The position numbers were made by a program, and so were the translations under genes. Below, piece by piece: positions 22,450 through 31,964 of a stretch of DNA of 45,706 bases; position 1 is the first letter of the stretch, and each line of letters begins with the position of its first letter. Origin of the DNA: Sphaeroforma sirkka (taxonomy: Eukaryota > Opisthokonta > Ichthyosporea > Ichthyophonida); the NCBI GenBank assembly GCA_001586965.3, contig LUCW03000267.1, positions 1 to 45,706 on the forward strand, given 5' to 3'. The notes beneath the pieces were generated by a model, which did no database searches, was not told where the DNA came from, and worked only from the letters and a program-made list of their open reading frames with translations.

Positions 22450-22620
22450 GATATCGAGCTCCAGCTCTGGAGCATAAACCAGCAACTCTAGCTCCCGAGT
22501 ATAAACCAGCCACTCGAGCTCGCGAGAATAAACGGTTAGCACTCGAGCTCGCGAGGGTAAATCGTCAGCGGCTCAAGCTCGCGAGGTTAAATGAGCCACT
22601 CTAGCTTCAGAGTATAAAAC
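22450..22620 (+). repeat. Palindromic 27-30-bp repeats at the end of B1 pol
   Basis: Six variant units of the form CTCGAGCTCGCGAG plus a TAAACCAGC-like spacer. Each core can fold as a small hairpin. The first units are in the pol frame and give short repeats such as APEYKPATR up to the stop at 22604. The last unit lies beyond it. Confidence 0.8.
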
Positions 22621-22825
22621 AGCGAAATCAATCAAACAACTCCTTGGGCTTTGTTTTGAAACAGCGGGTTAATGGTTTGCACGGTTTCTGCCCTCTGGCA
22701 GTTTTTTTTCTCCGACACAAGTATAGTCCTATATTGTACTTGCCAAACTCCTATATGCTGATACAGATGAACAGTAGCTTCAAGAATTCAAACACGACGG
22801 GTCGCTCGAGACGTATACATCGGGT

Positions 22826-22955
22826 CCTCTAGCTCTCTGAGGTAAAATGCCAGCACAATGCTCTAGCTCTCGAGGATAAATGCCAGCACAATGCTCTAGC
22901 TCTCGAGGATAAATGCCAGCACAATGCTCTAGCTCTCGAGGATAATGCCAGCACA
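22826..22955 (+). repeat. 33-bp tandem repeats in B1 3' untranslated region
   Basis: Three near-identical units CTCTAGCTCTCGAGGATAAA plus TGCCAGCACAATG, preceded by a divergent one. They carry the same CTCTAGCTC core as the array at 22450-22620, about 200 bp upstream. Confidence 0.9.
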
Positions 22956-23020
22956 TACGGTACTATGTTATTCTTATCATCTCTGAAACTGGCACACTGC
23001 TTTGTTCAGTGCTTCAGTTT

Positions 23021-23028
23021 GGGGGGGG
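23021..23028 (+). promoter_or_regulatory. B1 polypurine tract
   Basis: G8 separated by one T from the 3' LTR start at 23030. This is the position and composition expected of the plus-strand primer. Element D has G6 at the same place (45166-45171). Confidence 0.85.
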
Positions 23029-23029
23029 T

Positions 23030-23277
23030 TGTGGTCAGAATACAAGTACTTAGATTTATTTGATTAGTTTAGGTTTATTACAAGTTTTACAGTTTATCAG
23101 AATAATCTGATAAACTGATTTTAGGGTTTTGCTGGTTTTACAGCACATGACTAATGACTCATTTAAGAGTCAGTCATTTTAGGATTACTGTTTATAATTA
23201 CTAATAAATGAACAACGTCCCCCTCCCTGAGGAGGGAGAAACGTTGAAATACAGTTATCTCGCGTATACTTACTACA
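23030..23277 (+). repeat. B1 3' LTR
   Basis: 248 bp, same ends as the 5' LTR. Differences seen: CTGATTTT for CTGGGTTTT and TTGAAAT for TTGAGAT. TTCA follows as target duplication. Confidence 0.95.
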
Positions 23278-23312
23278 TTCAAAACATAGAAATATCCATC
23301 GAAGTTCTCGTA
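23278..23312 (+). repeat. Tail of X3 LTR after the B1 insertion
   Basis: TTCAAAACATAGAAATATCC continues the X LTR left at 15268 and decays after GAAGTT. A short TA run follows to about 23330. Confidence 0.8.
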
Positions 23313-23344
23313 TATGATATATATATATATATGAACAAAGTCGC

Positions 23345-23510
23345 TAAATCAATTTCTACCCCTGCTGCAGATATCTTGTAACCAAGCAAGTGTATAGTAT
23401 CTTCAGCAAAAAAAGCACTTGTCCTCGTTAATTTTAAGTTTGGCATGGGTTAGTCGCTTTAAGACTTCCTTAACGAGTTTAGCATGTTCATGTGCTGTCT
23501 TTGTAAGATG
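23345..23510 (-). pseudogene. Fragment of X-family pol (reverse transcriptase)
   Basis: On the minus strand it encodes LTKTAHEHAKLVKEVLKRL then THAKLKINEDKCFF, matching the D reverse transcriptase just after YLDD (about 41926-42030). The nucleotide match continues in the following ATACTATACACTTACTTGG block. About 165 bp, flanked on both sides by ACAAAGTCGCTAAAT (23334 and 23512). Confidence 0.85.
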
Positions 23511-23667
23511 GACAAAGTCGCTAAATGTACATTGAAAATGTGGAAAAGTCGCTAAATGTACATTCACCCTTTTTCTCGATGAAAACGTACTGAAATATGG
23601 ATCAAATATGTACAAATGTACATTTAGTGACAATTCCATTTTTTTATGTACATTTAGTGACTTTGTC
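23511..23667. repeat. Nested inverted repeats, MITE-like
   Basis: Outer arms at 23511-23532 (GACAAAGTCGCTAAATGTACAT) and 23646-23667 are reverse complements with one mismatch. Inner arms at 23546-23563 and 23616-23631 repeat the GTCGCTAAATGTACAT core. No coding capacity. Could be a miniature element with terminal inverted repeats or an RNA hairpin. Confidence 0.75.
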
Positions 23668-23740
23668 GTGCAAAATTTGCTTAAATTTGAATTGAAGAGC
23701 CTTCGGCTATATCCGTTTTTTTAACGAATGAATGTGTTGA

Positions 23741-23756
23741 GGGGGGGGGGGGGGGG
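23741..23756 (+). repeat. G16 homopolymer
   Basis: Sixteen consecutive G followed by TATGTTGTC. In this context it could be a relic of a retroelement polypurine tract, but no LTR start is recognised after it. Confidence 0.9.
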
Positions 23757-23810
23757 TATGTTGTCTTTTATTGATTGGTGTTGATATATGCTGCTTCATT
23801 CAAGCTTATC

Positions 23811-25107
23811 TCACTGCTTGGTTTGCAACTCACGTGGTCTGTGATGCTCTTTTACAGGAATATACGAGAATAGTGTTTCGGATATACATTTTCTAATTCT
23901 GTTGTCATGTTGGACGCTTGTAACATATTCGTGCAAAGACAATGTCTCCAAATCATGCACGAGTTGTGGATTTTCTGATACTGCTCTAGAATAGGCACAA
24001 AGCAAAACCCCACAGGTAAAACGGTCGTGTTGGGTTATACTGCCTACTTTTAGGCTGTATGTAACATTATCTGTGAAGTAACATTTTGTCCATCGTATTA
24101 TATAACTGAATTTTTCGTCAGCTCTAACAAAATTTGGCATACCATCTAAAATAATAACTGTAGCGTTAGTTGTGTACAATGTAACAATCGCCAAGTTCCA
24201 ATGTGCGTTGCTATGACTCCATGGGATCAATACAGAAATTCTTTTGGACATCTGTGGTGGTCCCTTAAGTCGTAAGCTTTCTGCCCTACGATACTTGTAT
24301 AAGTCCTTCATTCATACTCTGTGTGCATCAGCATCACAGAAACGAACAGCCAGAGAAGGTAATTGTGATAAATGGTAGAATACCCCGGATATAAGCGATC
24401 CATTGATCCACTCCCCTGGTTTGCAGCATTGTACTACAACGTTCTCCTGCAAGATCCAGCCGCCGACATAAAATGACTTCGACTCTGCCACAGTACCTTT
24501 CACTACATTGGTATCTACGCTGATTACCTCTTTTCGCTTCTTTTCTACATGTTCACTGTTTCCACTGCTTATTGTAGAAGGCGGCGCTCTCTTTCTCAAC
24601 AACGTAGGGTGATACAACTTGTTTTTGGTAGTCATTAACACTCTAGACTTGAAAAGCGTCTTGCTTCGTTTGGCTGCTGGGCGTACGTTGCGGTTTGCAG
24701 CCAGTTTTTCCCTCATTGGTGCACCCGTTGCATGGATTTCGGCCTGATATGTTTGATGCTCTAATTTCCCTGGCAGTTCACTGCTAATTGTAGGTTGGGA
24801 ATATGGGGATCAATAAAAACTTTACCGAGTTTCACCTTACAGAAAATCGACAATCCTTCTCAAAAATGTAAAACACACCTTGATGCGTAGTCATTATCGT
24901 TGTGGTTACTAGCTGTTGTTCTCATTTGGCTGGATGTGCATTCCTTGTCTGCAACGATAGAAGAGCCTGTCTCTGTACCAAGTAATGTACATATTATGTC
25001 AGCAAGCACAAGTTTTGAATATGAACATAATCATTACGTTACCCAAATATAGTCTTTACACTAACTCAACTATCAGAGATATACAGCATGAAAAATATAC
25101 TTTTACT
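23811..25107 (-). CDS. Mutator-like element gene with Ulp1/C48 protease domain, spliced, copy a
   Basis: Minus-strand exons inferred from open frame and GT-AG sites: a 3' exon 24251-23811; intron 24317-24252 (66 nt, GTATGA...ACAG); exon 24783-24318; intron 24878-24784; exon 24972-24879; intron 25106-24973; exon ending at 25107. Frames join across all of them. The C-terminal domain has the Ulp1 catalytic set: His in NAHWNL, Asp in IILDGMP, Gln and Cys in TQHDRFTCGVLL, with GEWINGSLISG upstream as in Ulp1 WLND. Such proteases cleave SUMO-like conjugates and are carried by some Mutator-like transposons. The transposase core is missing here; copy b supplies the upstream knuckle exon. Confidence 0.65.
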
Positions 25108-25315
25108 TGTTACCATGTCACATTCCACTGGAGAGGTTTCTGTATGTATAGGTGTCGGATTGTTATCAGCATCTGGGACGGACGTAATGATATCTGTGAC
25201 AGGGCGGTGACAGGGAGAATTAAACTATAAAAGTTATACTTTGTAACAATCTATTCTTTGAAAGACAGAGTTCGAAAATGTCACTGGAACCCCATACATA
25301 TTGGCAAAACTAGAC

Positions 25316-25337
25316 GAGCATAGAAATATCCATCGAA

Positions 25338-25395
<58 letters not shown>

Positions 25396-26388
25396 CTCAG
25401 ATATTAAAGTATCTTAAAGTGTTTTAAGTTTTAAGTGAATAGTTGTGATTTCTTTGATTCGAGTCCCTGCTTTTATATGCATCGGACTCGTAATTCTTGA
25501 GCCATCATTAAAAAAAAACACCTCATAAGGTGAAAAGGTTCTCGCCTATTCCACGATCCAATCCAAAGGCAGCGTCACCACGTCTTCGACGATTGTGGCT
25601 TCCATTGTAATCTTTGGCCTTATGCTCTTAGATTGTACTTCTCCGATAGTTGGGGATGCCTTTATGCCCATCAGAGATATTCTAAATTGATGATTCCATA
25701 CTCTCGGCATTTCGGTTCCGAGAGATAATCCCATCTAAAATATTTCTGTGTCCCTCTCTGAGTTTAGATTCTCTCCTTGGTTGATGCTGGGATAAACCTT
25801 GTTGAGTCTCCGCTGTTTGGCCGTAGTTTTATGCTTGGTAAACAATCCTATTACTGTGATCAATACTCCCCTGAAGCTGGAGATGTAGTTTGACGGAATC
25901 CAAGCTTCCCCCAAAACAAAATTTGATCCCTAGGTGTGCTTCGAAGATGTGGTCAAAAATTAGACTTAAAAATTTTTTGATGATTTTGCCTGTGATATCC
26001 TGTAAGAGGGAAATCAGGACTGAAAAATATTAATATTGTGAAGTATATACTAGGTTCAACAGGTTTTTGGTCTTCCCGCCAATCTCCAGAATCTAACAAG
26101 TCTTTTTTTTTTTTAACTTTTCTTCAGATGGAATGGTTTTATTTATAGAGCCAATGTATTTACTTGATTTACGTTATTATGTCTATCTACAAATTAGACA
26201 TGTGGTTATGAACACTTAGTACTTATAGTGAAAATTATTCATTAAAGAACAGCTAGAGATACGTCCTGTGCGATCAGAGTATGTTAGGGGCTCTTACCAA
26301 GAGGTTGTCCCGATCATTCTTACACAAGCTACTACCACTGCTAAACTAACTGACTTAAATTGTATCTTAGTTTATATAACATAATTCA
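25316..26388 (+). repeat. Second copy of the B1 5' flank (X LTR pieces and unknown segment)
   Basis: CATAGAAATATCCATCG, TA run, GTTCTCAGATATTAAAG and the rest follow 14207-15268 to the same base, ending ATAATTCA before a B LTR. The B element after it is therefore a duplicate of the B1 locus, not an independent insertion. Small indels are scattered along it. It joins Mutator copy a at 25315/25316. Confidence 0.85.
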
Positions 26389-29300
26389 TGTGGTCAGAAC
26401 AATACGAAGTACTTAGATTTATTTGATTAGTTTAGGTTTATTAACAAGTTTTACAGTTTATCGAAGAATAATCTGATAAACTGGGTTTTTAGAGGTTTTG
26501 CTGGTTTTACAGCACATGACTAATGACTCATTTAAGAGTCAGTCATTTGAGGATTAAGTTTATAATTACTACGAGTAAATGAAGAGCGTCCCATTCCAAG
26601 GAGGAGAAACGTTGAGATACAGTCAACAAGGAAAGTCTCACGACGATCAAATGACGAAACTTACCATCAGTCAGAATCCAGTTTATTAGTAATACATGTG
26701 AGAAAGCTACAGGTAGGAAAGGTTTAGTCAGTGCTGAGCACATATTTTTCGAATTGCAAGCTAATGAGCTTAAATTGTATTTAAGACAATGTTGTTAGAA
26801 GAAAGTTCTTTAGGATCCATGAACGATTTAGATGGGAGATGTACATGGTTAGTACCGACATGGTTAGTACGATGATGACGAAAGAATCTACGGCATACTA
26901 GATTATTTTACAAAAGTTTTCAGAATGGGATATTAGGAAGCATACAGAGACACAAGTAAGCACCTGTGAGTTATTAGGAGCATATAAGGGGGGGGCGCAC
27001 ATAACACGAACGATGACAAGTAAATCAAGGTTAAATTGTGAAATGACAGCGAACACACTCAAATCACTAGAACTTCCAGATAAATCAGGTCAACGGAGAG
27101 GATCAACAGTATGCACAGAAGGTGTGGTTGACGGCAGCTTAGTTTAGGAGTGCAATAACGAGCAATCGTTCTTAGATCAAGAAGCATATTCCAACAACCA
27201 CAACAGCACATGACAAGGACATCACGGGTAAGAAGAGTAAAAAAAAGAGCGATGAGGGAAGTTCCCAACAGGGTCCTGCGAAATAGGCCGTCATTAGGCC
27301 GGAGTAAGAGCTGGCGAGGAGTAGAACAAGAAGTGGCTCCGACTAATGAGGCACTCAACCATATGTTATTGTGGGATGAAGAGTAAGACAGCTGGTAGTG
27401 TTAGAGTATATAGACTATCCACACTACTGATGTTAGTGTAGGAAATAAAACAGTCACGAGGGAACCCACGAGTTCCTCGGAGATCGATGTCGAGACGTTA
27501 TGTGTTTGAAGGATGAAATTTAATAGAAAATGGATATTTATATTCAGTACTCTATCAGTTCATTCGCACACATTTCTAGTTCTCCATTGACAAACAACTC
27601 ACCAACCATGTCCTACCCCCGCCAAAGTCGTAGACAGCAACTCTTGAATCCTGAGCGCCGCAAGGAAGATGATATCGACCGACGTGGAACTAAACGTCGT
27701 CAGTCCCATACGGAACGCTCCGCTCCGCACTCAGGTCAGGCACTGAGGGGCAACAACAGACACATCTTGGGGCTCCACACATTATTTCCGCGGACGACAA
27801 GCAGCCACCAACAGCAAACAAAAAAATGGACCTGCACAATCTGACGAGGATGTCATATTCGAGGGTGAGACCAAGGAAGTACCCAACCTGCGTGCGGACA
27901 GTAGTCAGACTTTTATTGGTGAACAGGTAGCCAGTGAAGGGCTGTCCCCTCGTTCGTCTCTGGATACCCAGGGGCCTTATTTCCCAGTAATGACCCACCA
28001 CGCCTCCCACCTAACAAGCGGAAGCGTCACCGGAACCGTACCAACAACAAGGAAACGGCACGGGAACAATCGTCAGCTCAGAAAACTCACGGAGCTGATG
28101 ACACAACAGCAGTCTCTCTTTGAAAAATACGAACAGAGGTTACAGCGCATAAACGCCGGACGAACTACAATAGGGCCGGCCGCTAAGGAGAGTTCTTCTG
28201 ACGCACACGAACGGGTACAGGCAGTACCAGAGGACGAAGACAACCCTACCTTCCGAATTCAAGGCTGTGAGCGTCCGTTTTATGGACTTGGGTACAAATC
28301 ACCAGGGTCAGAGGACAGTTCAACCGAGGAGGATGATACTCTGTCTGCCAGTGAGAACACACCAACTTTTCAAGAGTTCGCACATGAACAAGTATTAGCC
28401 AGACAGAATCCTCAAGGTAAGCAGGCGGTGAAGAATAGACAGGACCGATTAAGTACGAACCTGCGCCAACAACAGCAACGTCAGTGGGGCGAGAAAGAAG
28501 CGCCCAGTGAATATGTACAGACACATAAACGACAAGAGAAGGAGACAAGTGAACAGTGCCTCCGCCCACACCGGCTAGTATCGAGAAAAGGCGACAGGCG
28601 CTACACGCACGGATACTACAGTTAAGTGACGAGCTATGCCAAGCAATCGAGGAGAATAACACGGCTCGAGCTGAAGCTCTTCGGGGCGTGATTGAGACAC
28701 TTCGAGCTACATGACAGAGTCCCGACCGGTAGAGAAGCGTCCCGTACCTTCACCACGTACGTGGCCTGATTGGCCGTCGAACAGATACTACCTACATGAT
28801 ATCATGGAACGGGACACAAGAGGGGCTCTCCTCGAGGCGTTCAAGAACGCACAAATCGCAGGGCTGGACGAGAGAGTTGGAACCTTACATGGTTTCATAA
28901 GGTACTATCTTACTTCAAGGCGGAGAAGTCAACGCTGGACTACATCCGCGACAACTCTGAACGGTTGAAGACATGCACACCTCAACTACAGATCGAACAG
29001 ATCTGTTCGCTGGAAACACAAGCCACTGTCGATCCGCGTTTCGCAAGTTAGCCAAGGGCCAAAGTCGGAACATGCACACTCCTCTTATGGAACAAATGAC
29101 ACAGCTCATGGAGAACCACAGGAGGGCACGTGAACGGTGCCAGACAGATGCCGACTTCCAACAGAATTTAGTGAACCACTGCATTGTACAACTGTTAGAA
29201 GAAGCTCTCAACGGCCGTACGTATGAACGTACTCTACAGTTGCATCCCAAATGGCAACTGATGGAGACACACGAGCTTATAGCAGCTGTTGAGCCCTGAC

Positions 29301-29505
29301 ATTCAGGATGCACAGCAACGTACGGCAGCACGTTTCCAGGGGTCGCAACAACCGCGAGGGCCCGACGACCAATGGAAGTCGCGACCACACCAATAGCCGC
29401 CCCAACCTACAGACGAGTAGACGACAGACGCAGAATTGGACTCAACGGCCCCAATTACGGTACCAACGACTTGTGCGGGGTCATGTGGCACAGTGCGCCA
29501 CCAGG
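26389..29505 (+). mobile_element. Truncated element B2 (LTR, leader, most of gag)
   Basis: Begins TGTGGTCAGAAC at the same site as B1. The LTR is corrupted by small insertions and breaks off near 26624 into leader sequence. No 3' half: it ends inside gag at about 29505, where sequence of the Mutator-like gene begins. Confidence 0.85.
27608..29505 (+). pseudogene. gag: B2 gag, truncated and frameshifted
   Basis: ATG at 27608 (MSYPRQSRRQQ). Sequence is closer to B3 than to B1 (for example both read CCCAACCTGCGTG where B1 has CCCGATCTGCGTG), although its 5' flank is that of B1. Keeps the FEKYEQRLQRINAGR stretch that B1 lost. Breaks: 1-nt loss near 27745, extra A near 28082, an ACATGACAGAG region with an in-frame stop near 28710, and others near 28872 and 29034. 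Ends before the zinc knuckle. Confidence 0.8.
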
Positions 29506-29963
29506 AATGGTACGAGAACAGTGTTGTCACGGTCCACATTTTCTAATTCTGTTGTGTTGGACGCTTTTGTAACATATTCGTGCAAGCGACAGATGTCTCC
29601 AAATCATGCATACGACAACATTTTCTGATACTGCTCGTACAATAGGCACAAAGCAAAACCACACAGGTAAAACCGTCGTGACAGGGGCATAATACATACT
29701 TTTAGGCTGTATGTAACAATATCTGTGAAGTAACATTTTGTCCATCGTATTATATAACTGAATTTTTCGTCAGCTCTACCACAAAATTTGGAGATTACCA
29801 TCTAAAATAATAACTGTAGCGTTAGTTGTGTACAATGTAACAATCACCAAGTTCCAATGTGCGTTATATGACTCCATGGGATCAATAGCAGAAATTCTTT
29901 TGGACATCTGTGGTGGTCTGAGTCGGATAGCTTTCTTCTACGATACTTGTATAAGTCCTTCAT
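29505..29963 (-). pseudogene. Mutator-like protease copy b, corrupted by interleaved B gag/pol sequence
   Basis: Follows the protease exon of copy a (offset about 5650 bp) but contains foreign words from element B in the right order and spacing: TACGACAACA at 29611, GACAGGGGCA at 29680, GTCTGAGTCGGATAG at 29916. The catalytic His and Cys regions cannot be read in one frame. Confidence 0.8.
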
Positions 29964-31715
29964 TCATACTCTGTGTGCATCAGCATCACAGAAACGAACA
30001 GCCAGAGAAGGTAATATGTGATAAATGGTAGAATACCCCGGATATAAGCGATCCATTGATCCACTCCCTGGTTTGCAGCATTGTACTACAACGTTCTCCT
30101 GCAAGATCCAGCCGCCGACATAAAATGACTTCGACTCTGCCACAGTACCTTTCACTACATTGGTATCTACGCTGATTACCTCTTTTCGCTTCTTTTCTAC
30201 ATGTTCACTGTTTCCACTGCTTATTGTAGAAGGCGGCGCTCTCTTTCTCAACAACGTAGGGTGATACAACTTGTTTTTTGGTAGTCATTAACACTCTAGA
30301 CTTGAAAAGCGTCTTGCTTCTGTTTGGCTGCTGGGCGTACGTTGCGGTTTGCAGCCAGTTTTTCCCTCATTGGTGCACCCGTTGCATGGATTTCGGCCTG
30401 ATATGTTTGATGCTCTAATTTTCCTGGCAGTTCACTGCTAATTGTAGGTTGGGAATATGGGGATCAATGCAAAAACTTTACCGAGTTTCACCTTACAGAA
30501 AATCGACAATCCTTCTCAAAATGTAAAACACACCTTGATGCGTAGTCATTATCGTTGTGGTTACTAGCTGTTGTTCTCATTTGGCTGGATGTGCATTCCT
30601 TGTCTGCAACGATAGAAGAGCCTGTCTCTGTACCAAGTAATGTACATATTATGTCAGCAAGCACAAGTTTTGAATATGAACATAATCATTACGTTACCCA
30701 AATATAGTCTTTACACTAACTCAACTATCAGAGATATACAGCATGAAAAATATACTTTTACTTGTTACCATGTCACATTCCACTGGAGAGGTTTCTGTAT
30801 GTATAGGTGTCGGATTGTTATCAGCATCTGGGACGGACGTAATGATATCTGTGACAGGGCGGTGACAGGGAGAATTAAACTATAAAAGTTATACTTTGTA
30901 ACAATCTATTCTTTGAAAGACAGAGTTCGAAAATGTCACTGGAACCCCATACATATTGGCAAAACTAGACGAGGTCATTAAGAGGAAATATCCATCTCCT
31001 TTTCATATTGTTTATATATTTGATTTATATATAGCTATATTTTAATGTTCTCTATAGAGTCAATCAGATATTGTATCCCATTGCGCTATCAGTTTCGCTA
31101 TACAGTAATAGTTGCGTCTTTTATTTCCCCTGTGAACAGTTTTTGCATCGGATCTTATAAAAAAATACAATTCCTTCTCATATCAGCATCGATTCAAAAG
31201 GTAAAGAAAAGAATATCGCATACGTGGCAGATGATCCAATGAAAGTGGCGCATCAGTCGTTGGCATCTCCCGTATAGCGAATTCCATTAACGGTGTCTTT
31301 GTTTTGGTCCGCTGAGTGTACTTCGTCTTCGTTGGCGTTGGCATCAGTTTTTGCCCATCACTCTGTGCGTTTGATGAGGTGATTGACGACGCCTAAAATC
31401 AGTTACACAATATATCACAAGCAACAAACTCAACATTGCAATCACTGATAATGTTGCTTAACCTTGAACTTTCGTGATCTTCTATTAGCTTTCGTATACT
31501 TCGAAGGTTCTATAGTTGATACGAGTTGTCGCTGTAATAGAGTAAAAGAAAGTTTAAGCAAGAAAGTCACAAATGTTTACACAAAAGAGACTTGCCATGG
31601 AGACTGACGAGTACGCGCAGAATCAAATAAATCATTAAACCACATACTCGCCATCGCAGGTGTTGATGTTATGGCCAGCTTCTCCACACTTCGAGCACGT
31701 TATAGTCTTCTTAAG
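29964..31715 (-). CDS. Mutator-like element gene copy b, upstream exons incl. CCHC knuckle
   Basis: Repeats the exons of copy a (30269-29964 is nearly identical) and extends further upstream. The farthest exon, 31715-31648, encodes ITCSKCGEAGHNINTCDG, a C-X2-C-X4-H-X4-C knuckle of the type that ends Mutator-like transposases, then a GTATGT donor at 31647. A later exon ends RRSRKFK before a 70-nt intron (31462-31393), followed by an open exon from 31392 (ASSITSSNAQSDG ... DHLP). The protease exon lies downstream. The transposase core would lie to the right but element B3 is inserted at 31717. Exon borders between 31647 and 31463 are uncertain. Confidence 0.6.
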
Positions 31716-31716
31716 T

Positions 31717-31964
31717 TGTGGTCAGAATACAATACTTATATTTATTTGATTATTTTAGGTTTATTACAAGTTTTACAGTTTATCAGAATTATCATGATAA
31801 ACTGTATTTTTAGGTTTTGCTGGTTTTACAGCACATGACTAATGACTCATTTAAGAAGTCAGTCATTTTAGTATTACTGTTTATAATTACTAATAAATGA
31901 ACAACGTCCCCCTCCATGAGGAGGAGAACGTTGAGATACAGTTATCTCGCGTATACTTACTACA
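31717..31964 (+). repeat. B3 5' LTR
   Basis: TGTGGTCAGAATAC to TACTACA, 248 bp. Several substitutions against the B1 LTRs (for example TATTTTTAGG for TTTTAGG, GAAGTCAG for GAGTCAG). The leader follows with the same TTTTTAACTTACC. Confidence 0.92.

Larger units (their letters stand above)
18619..22604 (+). pseudogene. pol: B1 pol polyprotein, several frameshifts and stops
   Basis: Protease: KALIDTGANRSC near 18751-18786. RT: VCLDMRAVNALIPG near 19422-19464 and catalytic YIDD at 19716-19727. RNase H: LETDASDYGLG near 20165, MKELLALVYG, TDHKALVYM. DIRS-like domain at about 20548-21050. Integrase: HHCC (QGHHG ... NGHVWPG ... CGTC) at about 21163-21284, Asp in HIQVDYIPMP, Asp in DMGKEF, Glu in GAAERRHKEI. 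The C-terminal chromodomain and Lys/Arg-rich tail end at a TAG at 22602-22604. Breaks: 2-nt gain near 19500, 1-nt loss near 20047, RNase H shift near 20199, CAA to TAA at 20602-20604, indels near 20800, 21505 and 21530, a shift near 21750, and TGA at 22320-22322. Confidence 0.92.
15269..23277 (+). mobile_element. Complete Ty3/gypsy retrotransposon B1 with both LTRs
   Basis: Two LTRs with TGTGG...TACTACA ends, a TTCA duplication on each side (15265-15268 and 23278-23281), gag, pol with protease-RT-RNase H-DIRS-like-integrase-chromodomain order, and a G8 polypurine tract directly before the 3' LTR. It interrupts an X-family LTR. The LTRs differ at only two or three positions, yet gag and pol are broken many times (see findings). 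Confidence 0.95.

Noticed and set aside
16399..22604. RIP-type mutation (CpA to TpA) as the cause of B1 stops
   Set aside because: Two B1 nonsense changes are CAA to TAA (18208 and 20602), but the other B1/B3 differences I compared go in many directions, and most breaks are indels. No clear bias.
22826..22955. CRISPR array
   Set aside because: Direct repeats without unique spacers, inside a eukaryotic retroelement; an ordinary tandem repeat.
24985..25230. 81-codon plus-strand frame, identical in copy b at 30640-30885
   Set aside because: Conserved only because the whole Mutator-like block is duplicated. The minus strand holds exons with splice sites there, and the plus frame has no motif.
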